DNA from: Dokdonia sp. Hel_I_53
GTDB lineage: Bacteria > Bacteroidota > Bacteroidia > Flavobacteriales > Flavobacteriaceae
Direction of reading: 5' to 3'
DNA: 64,000 nt
Assembly (NCBI RefSeq): GCF_007827465.1
Contig: NZ_VISL01000001.1
Coordinates: forward strand, 687,001-751,000
A model generated the notes under the pieces. That model was given only the letters and a program-made list of their open reading frames with translations, was not told the origin of the DNA and made no database searches. Made by a program: the position numbers and the translations under genes. This document shows positions 44,283-51,825 of the stretch, in pieces; the stretch's first letter is position 1, and every line of letters starts with the position of its first letter.

Positions 44283-46739
44283 CTAATAGCAGTCTACGTC
44301 TATTACTAATCTAACACTTCTATATTGAGGAATGGCATTAAAACTCGACTCCACCCGTTTGATAACTTTCTTTGTTTGCACTAAATTTTGGCCTTGCGGT
44401 ATTTTGATCAAAATATTTCGTCTGTATTGATTTCTAATCCTAGCAATTGAAGGAGTTTCAGGTCCTAAGACAGATTTTTCACCTAAAGATTGTTTCAGAA
44501 CACTTACCAACCAAACGCTAGAGGTTTCAATTTTTTCATAATCTCTGTGTCGTAACGTAATTCGAATTAATCTATAAAAAGGTGAGTATTTAAAAGTACG
44601 GCGCTCTTCTAATTGCTCTTCATACATGGCATCAAACTTATTTAAGGATACCTGTTGTAAAATTTGATGATAAGGATTATATGTTTGCACTAAAACCTTT
44701 CCTTGCTTTTGGGTACGCCCTGCCCTGCCCGCTACTTGTGCGATAAGTTGATAACTTCGCTCATGCGCCCTGAAGTCCGGAAAATTAAGCATACTATCTG
44801 CATTCATAATACCCACAAGACTTACATTTCTAAAATCTAATCCTTTTGTAAGCATTTGTGTTCCCACAAGGATATCAATTTGTTCTTGCTCAAAAGCAGT
44901 GATTAATTTTTCAAACCCATACTTTCCTCGCGTCGTATCTGAATCCATTCGAGAAATCACTTTATCTGGAAAAAGATTCTTAAGCTCTGCTTCTATTTGC
45001 TCTGTACCAAATCCCTTTGTGGTAAGCTCTGAGCCGCCACAAGCCATGCATTTTTGTTGAAGCGCAATATTATAACCACAATAATGACATCTTAATTGCG
45101 ATCTGTATTTGTGATAGGTAAGGCTTACATCACAATTAGGGCATTGCGGTGCATGACCGCAAGTGGTACATTCTAATATAGGAGAAAAGCCTCTTCTGTT
45201 TTGAAAAAGAATCACTTGTTCCCCTAAATCTAGGGCTCCAGCAATGGCTTTTAATAATGTATCAGAAAAATGCCCTGTCATTTCTCTCTTCCGAGATTTC
45301 TCTTTAATATCTACTAAATTTATCTCAGGCATAAGGATATTGCCGTGTCGTTGTTTTAGACTAACATATCCATATTTTCCTATCTGGGCATTATGCATTG
45401 TTTCTAAAGACGGTGTAGCAGATCCTAGCAGTACTTTTGCCTTAAATATTGAAGCAAGTACAATTGCACAATCTCTAGCATGATATCTCGGTGCAGGATC
45501 ATATTGTTTAAAGCTACTTTCGTGCTCTTCATCTACAACAATAAATCCTAGATCGCGAAATGGTAACAACAGTGCAGAACGGGCACCAATTACTATCTGA
45601 GCTTTGTCTAGTTTTTGAAGTACATTATTCCAAACCTCCACTCGTTCATTCACGGAATACTTAGAATGAAATACCGCAACTTTTTCACCAAAATAAGTTT
45701 GAAGCCTCGTTATGAGTTGTGTAGTGAGCGCTATTTCTGGAAGTAAATATAAAATTTGATTTCCAGAGGATAGCATTTTTTCAATAAGCTGCACATAAAT
45801 CTCTGTCTTTCCTGAGGCAGTCACCCCATGTAATAAAACCACTTCTTTCTCATCTAAGTGTTTTTCAATACTTGCGTAAGATACTTTTTGATAGGAGTTT
45901 AAAACTTGAGTTTTTGAAGTTTCTCCATCAAATCCTATACGATCTTGCCGCATTTCATACGTTTTGAAAACACCCTTTTTAATGAGTGCTTTAAGTTGAG
46001 CAGCGGTAGCACCAGATTCATTTTGTAAATCTTTTGAAGATATAGGTTTATTTTTTTTCGCTTTAAGCGAAAAAAAAGTGAGCACCATTTCTCGTTGTTT
46101 TGGCGCACTTGAAAGAGTGTTAAGTAATTCGTTGAGGGTGCTTTCACTCTCAAATTGCGGAGATAAGGTGATAAATTTTACAATTTTAGGCGCGTACTTT
46201 TCATAAATCTCCTCTTGCATCTCTATGACACCTTTATCAATAAGCCGCTGGATAGAGGGCAATACCTTTTTCTTATCTAGAATATCCATTACCTCATGCA
46301 CTTTAAGTTCAGACTGATGCTGGAGTGCTTCATAAATAAGAAATTCGTCGTCTTTTAATGTGAGTTCATTCGGTTCTATTCTATCTGAGTGAAGTTTAAT
46401 AACAGTCTCACTCTCTAACATAAAAGCCTTTGGAAGAGCGGCTCGCATTACCTCTCCTTCTGAACACATATAATAGGATGCCATCCATGACCATAGTTTA
46501 AGCTGTTCAGGGGTCACAATGGGGCGATCATCCAATATTTGGAAAATCTCTTTTGCTTCGTAAATTGTAGGAACCTGTGTATGTTTAGATTTTACTATGG
46601 AAGCATATATTTTAGTTTTACCAAAGGGTACTGCCACTCGCATCCCAAGCGCAATGAATCCATACTCTCTCTCAGAAACGAGATAAGTAAAAGTATTTTC
46701 TACAGGGATAGGAAGAATAACATCTATAAAATATGACAT
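44283..46739 (-). CDS. priA: Primosomal replication-restart helicase PriA
   Basis: An 818-residue helicase that reloads the replisome at stalled forks. Walker A GVTASGKTEIY, DEEH box VVDEEHESSFKQ, and zinc-binding CxxC pairs (CTTCGH, CPNCDV, CHYCGY, CMACGG) are all intact. Motifs VI (AQVAGRAGRTQKQG) and the C-terminal extension are present. ATG at 46739 (MSYFIDVILPIPVENTFTY) is chosen, matching the usual PriA N-terminus; a reading from 46775 uses a non-ATG start and adds a hydrophobic stretch not found in the family. Confidence 0.96.
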   Translation of the reverse strand: MSYFIDVILPIPVENTFTYLVSEREYGFIALGMRVAVPFGKTKIYASIVKSKHTQVPTIYEAKEIFQILDDRPIVTPEQLKLWSWMASYYMCSEGEVMRAALPKAFMLESETVIKLHSDRIEPNELTLKDDEFLIYEALQHQSELKVHEVMDILDKKKVLPSIQRLIDKGVIEMQEEIYEKYAPKIVKFITLSPQFESESTLNELLNTLSSAPKQREMVLTFFSLKAKKNKPISSKDLQNESGATAAQLKALIKKGVFKTYEMRQDRIGFDGETSKTQVLNSYQKVSYASIEKHLDEKEVVLLHGVTASGKTEIYVQLIEKMLSSGNQILYLLPEIALTTQLITRLQTYFGEKVAVFHSKYSVNERVEVWNNVLQKLDKAQIVIGARSALLLPFRDLGFIVVDEEHESSFKQYDPAPRYHARDCAIVLASIFKAKVLLGSATPSLETMHNAQIGKYGYVSLKQRHGNILMPEINLVDIKEKSRKREMTGHFSDTLLKAIAGALDLGEQVILFQNRRGFSPILECTTCGHAPQCPNCDVSLTYHKYRSQLRCHYCGYNIALQQKCMACGGSELTTKGFGTEQIEAELKNLFPDKVISRMDSDTTRGKYGFEKLITAFEQEQIDILVGTQMLTKGLDFRNVSLVGIMNADSMLNFPDFRAHERSYQLIAQVAGRAGRTQKQGKVLVQTYNPYHQILQQVSLNKFDAMYEEQLEERRTFKYSPFYRLIRITLRHRDYEKIETSSVWLVSVLKQSLGEKSVLGPETPSIARIRNQYRRNILIKIPQGQNLVQTKKVIKRVESSFNAIPQYRSVRLVIDVDCY

Positions 46740-46821
46740 ATAAAAAGCTCTGACATAAAAAGTAAAGTTAAGCAAGCTTACAGAAAAGGATCCCCTCTAT
46801 TTCAAAAATCATAGACAAAAA

Positions 46822-46850
46822 AAAAACCGTTTCTAAACGAAACGGTTTTT
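46822..46850 (-). terminator. Rho-independent terminator of the DUF2147 gene
   Basis: AAAAACCGTTTC pairs with GAAACGGTTTTT around TAAAC, with a T run on the minus strand. Confidence 0.93.
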
Positions 46851-46870
46851 GAATGAATTTAAAGTTGGTG

Positions 46871-47302
46871 TTAATCTAATCTTATCCACTCTTGAGTTCT
46901 GTATAAAAATGCAACATATCCTCTTACATTTAAAACTCCAGGATCTTTAGGGTCAAGCCAAATTTTTGCTCTATATTCCTTCCCTTTTACAGGGTCAAAA
47001 ATAGTACCCCCTTCGTAATAGCGACCATCTTTTTGTAAATTTTTAATGATATCAAGACCTAAGACTGGTTCACCTTTTTCTTCACCTTGACACAAATCAC
47101 AAATCATTTTTCTTTTTACAGGATTTGTAATTTCTACAATTTTACCGAAAACCTTACCGTTTTTTTGGTAAATATCTACAGTAGATTTTGCCTGTCCAGT
47201 TTCATCATCAATTGTTGTCCACTTACCGTAAATCGTTCCACGCTGTGCTTGGAGCGAAATTGCCAGTAGTAACATTCCGAGTATAAGTATTGTTCTTTTC
47301 AT
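46871..47302 (-). CDS. DUF2147 family exported protein
   Basis: A 143-residue protein with a signal peptide (MKRTILILGMLLLAISLQAQ). The mature part shows DUF2147 features: GTIYGKWTTIDDETGQAKSTVDIYQKNGKVFGKI, a Cys pair (MICDLCQG) and EYRAKIWLDPKDPGVLNVRGYVAF. It is periplasmic, small and beta-rich; no function is known. The gene has its own terminator and is separate from priA. Confidence 0.9.
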   Translation of the reverse strand: MKRTILILGMLLLAISLQAQRGTIYGKWTTIDDETGQAKSTVDIYQKNGKVFGKIVEITNPVKRKMICDLCQGEEKGEPVLGLDIIKNLQKDGRYYEGGTIFDPVKGKEYRAKIWLDPKDPGVLNVRGYVAFLYRTQEWIRLD

Positions 47303-47371
47303 AGGTGTTAAAAGTAATATAAATTTTAAAATAAAATAAACGTTATTGAGTGGAAAATTAATCCAATTTAT

Positions 47372-47399
47372 AAAAAAAAGCGAGCAGCAATGCTCGCTT
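47372..47399 (-). terminator. Rho-independent terminator of the chalcone-isomerase-like gene
   Basis: AAGCGAGCA pairs with TGCTCGCTT around GCAA, with a T run on the minus strand. Confidence 0.93.
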
Positions 47400-47421
47400 C
47401 TATAAACGTGAAGATCATATA

Positions 47422-47982
47422 TTATAAACCTAACATACCTTCTTTTAAATCATCATCGGCAGGGTCATTCCCTAACCAAATACCAAAGAGGGCTTTTTTA
47501 AAGGCTAAACCTTCGATCATTCCTATTTTATTTCCTCCTTTGTATACATATGTTCCTTTACCTTTAATGTAGACGATGTCAAAAACATTCGTTTTTACAA
47601 TTTTATCACTGAAGAAACTTTTAAACTTCTCAATTTCAGAATTGAGTGATTTTGTATTTCCATTCATAGATGCATCAAAACCGTCATCCACTGCGCTTAC
47701 CATTTTCTTACTAGAAACCATTCCTGAAATAATTTCTAACTTCATAGCCATTGTCTCATCTGCATTGATAATAGCTGTTGCATTTTTATTTTTCTTAGTT
47801 AGATATAATCCTCCAGCATACAGGTCAAAAATAATTTTCTCTCGCATTCCTGCTCCATTCAAAATAAGGTTAGTCCCCTCTACTTTCATTGTATTAGGCA
47901 ATGTTGCGTCACCCACAACTGTTTGTGCGTTTGAAAATGTTAGGCTACATATAGCAAGGAGTGCAATAAAATACTTTTTCAT
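47422..47982 (-). CDS. Chalcone isomerase-like exported protein
   Basis: A 186-residue protein with a signal peptide (MKKYFIALLAICSLTFSNAQ). The sequence FDLYAGGLYL, MAMKLEIISGMVSSKKM, GKGTYVYKGGNKIGMIEGLAFKKALFGIWLG matches bacterial chalcone-isomerase-like proteins. These probably bind a fatty-acid-like ligand, and no catalysis is established. It is exported, likely periplasmic. Confidence 0.88.
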   Translation of the reverse strand: MKKYFIALLAICSLTFSNAQTVVGDATLPNTMKVEGTNLILNGAGMREKIIFDLYAGGLYLTKKNKNATAIINADETMAMKLEIISGMVSSKKMVSAVDDGFDASMNGNTKSLNSEIEKFKSFFSDKIVKTNVFDIVYIKGKGTYVYKGGNKIGMIEGLAFKKALFGIWLGNDPADDDLKEGMLGL

Positions 47983-48002
47983 AATGTGTGTTATTTAATT
48001 AG

Positions 48003-48944
48003 TTATTCTTGGGTTTTGTGTAAAATTCTTAATTTCTGTAAAGTCGCATTAAGCTCAAATCCTAAAAGGATTAGATTAGAGTTTAACCAAATATAGAGCA
48101 TCATAATTAATAATGCACCTATGGAACCATACAATTCATTATATGTGCTAAAGTTATCAATGTAAATACCAAATAAATAAGTAGTTACTAAAAATAACAC
48201 CGTGGTCATGAGTGCTCCAGGTGAAAAGAATCGGCTTTTTCTACCTTCTTTCGTTCCAAAATAATATAAGGTCGCTACGATATTATAAATCATTATTACC
48301 AAAAAAATCGTTTTTCCTATACTCAACAAAGCAATATCTGTATCATCACTCATAAAGTCTCTATCTCTTAGAGAATGAAGCACATACTCAAAATATATTA
48401 GAACTGATAAGGTAGTAACCAACAACAATGCCAAGATTACAGAGGTCACTAAAGCGATTGCATACTGCCTGAAGAAATTACGATTTATTTCATTATAGTG
48501 CGACCCTTCAAAACCACTAAAAATTGCATTGACACCATTAGCTGTTAAAAATACTGCTAGAACTCCCGCAAATGATAATAATCCCGCCCTTTCGTTTTCT
48601 GAAATATCCTTTATAATGGGTTTAAAAAAATCAAGTGATTGTGCAGGAATAAGCTCATAGATAAAAGCCATAAACTTTATATTAAAGCCTTCTACTGGTA
48701 CATAGGGTACCAAGTTGAGCATAAAGACAAGTGCGGGAAAAATTGCCATAAAAAAACTGTACGCTATCGAACTTGCTCTAGAACCTAATGCACCTTGTAA
48801 AATTCCTGCAAAGTACGCACGGATAATATCAAGTAGCGTCATTCCTTCAAATCCAGGAACGACAATCTTATTTAAGAAGGCAACACACCAAACATAGGGT
48901 TTGATGCGCATAAGCTTTTCGTCAAGCGTCTTTCCTTTTGACAT
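48003..48944 (-). CDS. YihY/BrkB family membrane protein
   Basis: A 313-residue integral membrane protein with about six hydrophobic segments (e.g. SSIAYSFFMAIFPALVFMLNLVPY, GLLSFAGVLAVFLTANGVNAIFSGF). The family was once mistaken for RNase BN; its role is unclear. Its ATG shares one base with the nadC stop (TAATG), so the two genes are translationally coupled on the minus strand. Confidence 0.92.
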   Translation of the reverse strand: MSKGKTLDEKLMRIKPYVWCVAFLNKIVVPGFEGMTLLDIIRAYFAGILQGALGSRASSIAYSFFMAIFPALVFMLNLVPYVPVEGFNIKFMAFIYELIPAQSLDFFKPIIKDISENERAGLLSFAGVLAVFLTANGVNAIFSGFEGSHYNEINRNFFRQYAIALVTSVILALLLVTTLSVLIYFEYVLHSLRDRDFMSDDTDIALLSIGKTIFLVIMIYNIVATLYYFGTKEGRKSRFFSPGALMTTVLFLVTTYLFGIYIDNFSTYNELYGSIGALLIMMLYIWLNSNLILLGFELNATLQKLRILHKTQE

Positions 48945-49804
48945 TAAATGGCTTTAAGACTCAAATCTAGATTGTAAACAGAATGTGTAAGTGCGCCACT
49001 TGATATATAATCTACCCCACAGAGGGCGTACGCTCGTATCGTTTTTTCATTAATACCTCCAGAAGATTCTGTTAGGCATTTATCACCTATTAACTCAACA
49101 GCCTTCCTAGTATCTTCGTAATTAAAATTATCTATAAGAATACGGTACACATGTTGATGATTTTCAAGGATTTCTTCAATCTCTTCTAGACTTCGTGCCT
49201 CTACTATAATTTTAAGTGCACGATTTTCTTTTTTAAGATAGTCTATAGTTTTTAATATGGCTTTGGTTACTCCTCCAGCAAAGTCAATGTGATTATCTTT
49301 AAGCATAATCATATCATACAAAGCAAATCGATGATTCTCACCACCTCCTATTTTTACAGCCCATTTTTCGAGTGCACGTATGCCTGGTGTTGTCTTACGA
49401 GTGTCTAATATTTTTGTAGTAGTGCCCTCTAATAGATCAACAAAGAATTTCGTTTTTGTAGCGATCGCACTCATACGCTGCATCGCATTGAGAACTAATC
49501 TTTCCGCTTTTAAAATACTCTGACTAGAACCTGATACGTAAAATGCAATATCACCATATTTTACTGCGTCACCGTCTGACAATACATCTTCTACCTGAAG
49601 CTCTGGGTCTACATACGAGAATACCGCTTTCGCGAAAGCGCAACCTGCAAGAATCCCATCATCTTTTACGAGCAACTTTGCACGTCCGGTAGCACTTGCT
49701 GGAATGCAAGCAAGGCTACTATGATCTCCATCTCCTACATCCTCCCTGATAGCGTTTGCTATTATTCCATCTATCTCTTTTTGAAACTGCTCTTCTGTAA
49801 TCAT
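48944..49804 (-). CDS. nadC: Nicotinate-nucleotide pyrophosphorylase (quinolinate phosphoribosyltransferase)
   Basis: A 286-residue enzyme of de novo NAD synthesis that joins quinolinate to PRPP. Motifs include RMSAIATKTKFFVD, LDTRKTTPGIRALEKWAVKIGGGENHR, MLKDNHIDFAGG and ESSGGINEKTIRAYALCGVDYIS. ATG at 49804 (MITEEQFQ) is preferred to a TTG 15 nt upstream. The palindrome encodes AFAKA in GCAFAKAVFSYV at residues about 56-60. It overlaps the YihY gene by 1 nt. Confidence 0.96.
   Translation of the reverse strand: MITEEQFQKEIDGIIANAIREDVGDGDHSSLACIPASATGRAKLLVKDDGILAGCAFAKAVFSYVDPELQVEDVLSDGDAVKYGDIAFYVSGSSQSILKAERLVLNAMQRMSAIATKTKFFVDLLEGTTTKILDTRKTTPGIRALEKWAVKIGGGENHRFALYDMIMLKDNHIDFAGGVTKAILKTIDYLKKENRALKIIVEARSLEEIEEILENHQHVYRILIDNFNYEDTRKAVELIGDKCLTESSGGINEKTIRAYALCGVDYISSGALTHSVYNLDLSLKAI
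49625..49640. repeat. Iterated palindrome inside nadC
   Basis: A perfect 16-mer read on the minus strand as AFAKA. Confidence 0.95.
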
Positions 49805-49856
49805 AAATATTTCAAACAATGTTTATTGTAAAAATAGGAAAACACAATCATATAGT

Positions 49857-49882
49857 TTGCAGTACATAGATTTGTATTTTTG
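49857..49882 (+). promoter_or_regulatory. Promoter of rlmH (TTG-N15-TATTTTTG)
   Basis: TTG at 49857-49859 and TATTTTTG at 49875-49882 (spacing 15, slightly short). The -7 element ends 5 nt before the ATG at 49887, so the message is likely leaderless. This rules out TTG 49857 as a start codon. Confidence 0.65.
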
Positions 49883-49886
49883 CAAT

Positions 49887-50360
49887 ATGAATATCAAACT
49901 ACTTTGCATAGGAAAAACTGATGACAAAAACCTACAAACCCTCATCGATAGCTATACTAAAAGGCTTAATCATTATGTGAAATATTCTGTTGAAATCATT
50001 CCAGATTTAAAAAAGGTAAAAAACTTGAGTGAAGAGCAACAAAAACAGAAAGAAGGAGCTTTAATCCTTTCTAAAGTAACCACCTTTGACCACCTCATAC
50101 TTTTGGATGAAAAAGGAAAGTCGTTTTCGAGCATTGACTTTTCTAAATTTCTACAAAAAAAAATGAATAACAGCATCAAAACGTTAGTGTTTGTGATAGG
50201 GGGACCGTATGGGTTTTCTGAAGAAGTTTACAAACAAGCAAAAGGAAAAGTAGCCCTCTCTTACATGACATTTTCTCATCAAATGGTGCGATTATTTATA
50301 ACCGAACAAATTTATAGAGCCTTCACTATACTTAAAGGAGAGCCCTATCATCACCAATAA
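49887..50360 (+). CDS. rlmH: 23S rRNA pseudouridine(1915)-N3 methyltransferase RlmH
   Basis: A 157-residue SPOUT methyltransferase. The signature FVIGGPYGFSEEV and SYMTFSHQMVRLFITEQIYRAF...GEPYHH is complete. ATG at 49887 (MNIKLLCIGKT) fits the family length of 155-159; the longer reading from 49857 would use the promoter TTG as a start. It modifies the ribosomal large subunit in helix 69. It is divergent from nadC. Confidence 0.96.
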   Translation: MNIKLLCIGKTDDKNLQTLIDSYTKRLNHYVKYSVEIIPDLKKVKNLSEEQQKQKEGALILSKVTTFDHLILLDEKGKSFSSIDFSKFLQKKMNNSIKTLVFVIGGPYGFSEEVYKQAKGKVALSYMTFSHQMVRLFITEQIYRAFTILKGEPYHHQ

Positions 50361-50449
50361 TTTGATGTTATGATTATTTTATGAGATAAATTGACAGAAA
50401 CTCTTTAAACAGACGTTATTTTTACACAAGATTTACGACTACAAGGCAG

Positions 50450-51067
50450 ATGGCGCATTCAAATTCAAAGAAGAAAAACAGATTACAATTACTACATCAG
50501 TATTATAGCTATACAGGTTTTTATACTTTCCTGAAGGATGCTTTAAAAAAAGCACTCCCTCCTATTCTTCTAGTTGTTGCTAGTATTGTTTGTATTCATT
50601 ATTTTGTTATTGATCTCAATGTTGCGCTTCAATATGTGATTGATAATTATTCTAATTTTCTAGTACTTAGTTTATTCTTTGTTTCAGAATCTATACTTGG
50701 AATCATTCCTCCAGAACTCTTTATCGCATGGAGCGATAAAACAGATTCTCCCATTTTATATTTATCACTCATTGCTATTTTATCATATGCAGGGGGTATC
50801 GTTTCTTACTTTACCGGAAGGGCTTCACTTAAAATTACCTCTATTCACGATTATTTAGAAGTAAGAATGAAAAAGCACCTTAAAAACGCACGCAAATGGG
50901 GTGGTTTTTTAATTATTGTGGGTGCATTACTTCCATTACCATTTGCTGTTGCAAGCCTTGCAGCAGGAATGATCAGATTTGAATTTAAGTATTACCTTCT
51001 CTTTGGACTAGCTCGATTTGTAAGATTTGCCATATACGGAGCTGCCATTTTTAGTTTAGTATCGTAA
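50450..51067 (+). CDS. DedA/VTT-domain membrane protein
   Basis: A 205-residue membrane protein. A VTT core lies at about residues 65-200 (FFVSESILGIIPPELFIAWSDK, SLIAILSYAGGIVSYFTGR, GALLPLPFAVASLAAGMIRFEFKYYLLFGLARFVRF). Relatives are lipid scramblase or flippase-like proteins. It starts 90 nt after rlmH and ends 2 nt before rdgB, so it is probably co-transcribed with rdgB. Confidence 0.85.
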   Translation: MAHSNSKKKNRLQLLHQYYSYTGFYTFLKDALKKALPPILLVVASIVCIHYFVIDLNVALQYVIDNYSNFLVLSLFFVSESILGIIPPELFIAWSDKTDSPILYLSLIAILSYAGGIVSYFTGRASLKITSIHDYLEVRMKKHLKNARKWGGFLIIVGALLPLPFAVASLAAGMIRFEFKYYLLFGLARFVRFAIYGAAIFSLVS

Positions 51068-51069
51068 GT

Positions 51070-51645
51070 ATGAAGCTTGTTTTTGCTACCCATAATCTCA
51101 ATAAACTTAAAGAAGTGCAATCCTTAGTTGGGAAAGATATTGAGTTACTTAGTCTTACAGATATAGGTTGTACAGAAGACATTCTAGAAGATGCAGCTAC
51201 TATAGAAGGCAACGCATTATTAAAAGCTAACTATGTAAAAGATACGTATGGTTATGATTGTTTTGCAGACGATACGGGGCTGGAAGTAAAATCACTTAAT
51301 GGAGCGCCAGGTGTCTTTTCTGCCCGTTATGCAGGCGAGCAGAAAAGCGCCACAGACAACATGAACAAACTTTTAATAAAGTTAGCTACACACCAAGATA
51401 GAACTGCACGGTTTAAAACGGTTATCGCTTTCGCGAAAGCGGGAAATAAACAAACATTTACTGGTATTTGCAACGGTCAGATCTCTAAAGAAAAAATAGG
51501 TGATGGCGGTTTTGGGTACGACCCTATATTCCTTCCAGATGGTTATGATGCTACTTTTGCACAAATGGCAATGCCTCTTAAAAGTAAAATAAGCCATAGA
51601 GGAAAAGCAATGCAGAAGTTTCTAGACTTCTTATCAGAACATTAA
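51070..51645 (+). CDS. rdgB: Non-canonical purine NTP pyrophosphatase (RdgB/HAM1)
   Basis: A 191-residue house-cleaning enzyme that hydrolyses ITP, dITP and XTP. The N-terminal loop FATHNLNKLKEVQSL, DDTGLEV, GVFSARYAG, GFGYDPIF and SHRGKA are all conserved. The palindrome encodes AFAKA at residues about 120-124 (VIAFAKAGNKQTFTG), a beta-hairpin region that varies within the family. It lies 2 nt after the DedA-like gene. Confidence 0.96.
   Translation: MKLVFATHNLNKLKEVQSLVGKDIELLSLTDIGCTEDILEDAATIEGNALLKANYVKDTYGYDCFADDTGLEVKSLNGAPGVFSARYAGEQKSATDNMNKLLIKLATHQDRTARFKTVIAFAKAGNKQTFTGICNGQISKEKIGDGGFGYDPIFLPDGYDATFAQMAMPLKSKISHRGKAMQKFLDFLSEH
51426..51441. repeat. Iterated palindrome inside rdgB
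   Basis: A perfect 16-mer read as AFAKA. Confidence 0.95.
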
Positions 51646-51695
51646 AACCTTACAAAGTTTTTACAGCATATAGTAGGTTATTCATTTTAAAAGAG

Positions 51696-51703
51696 TACTT
51701 TTG
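51696..51703 (+). promoter_or_regulatory. -7 promoter element upstream of the DEAD-box leader
   Basis: TACTTTTG, perfect TAnnTTTG, predicts a transcript start near 51708 and a leader of about 118 nt. Confidence 0.55.
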
Positions 51704-51707
51704 CAGC

Positions 51708-51825
51708 TTGAAAAAACCTCAGGGTGAGGTACTGCCACTATTTTGGCACGTGTTGATCGAAGCAATTGGTTTATAAGTCGTTGCGCTTCTCACAGCACGC
51801 TAACACTTATAATTACTACTGTCAT
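51708..51825 (+). promoter_or_regulatory. Structured 5' leader of the DEAD-box helicase gene
   Basis: Three inverted repeats lie in the predicted leader: ACCTC/GAGGT (51716-51730), TGCCA/TGGCA (51733-51748) and a bulged stem TTATAAGT-GTT-GCG with CGC-AAC-ACTTATAA (51771-51812). The last ends 13 nt before the ATG. Such a leader suggests regulation of translation, for example by temperature or by the helicase itself, but this is inference. Confidence 0.55.

Noticed and set aside
46046..46076. TTTTTTTCGCTTTAAGCGAAAAAAA-like inverted repeat in priA
   Set aside because: It lacks the TTCGCGAA centre and is not a perfect dyad; it is a coincidence of the Lys-rich coding sequence.
46740..46775. Extension of PriA to 46775
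   Set aside because: It needs a non-ATG start and adds residues not found in the family; MSYFIDV at 46739 is typical.
51766..51825. Extension of the DEAD-box protein to 51766
   Set aside because: It runs through the leader hairpin and does not match the start of the Q-motif region in this family.
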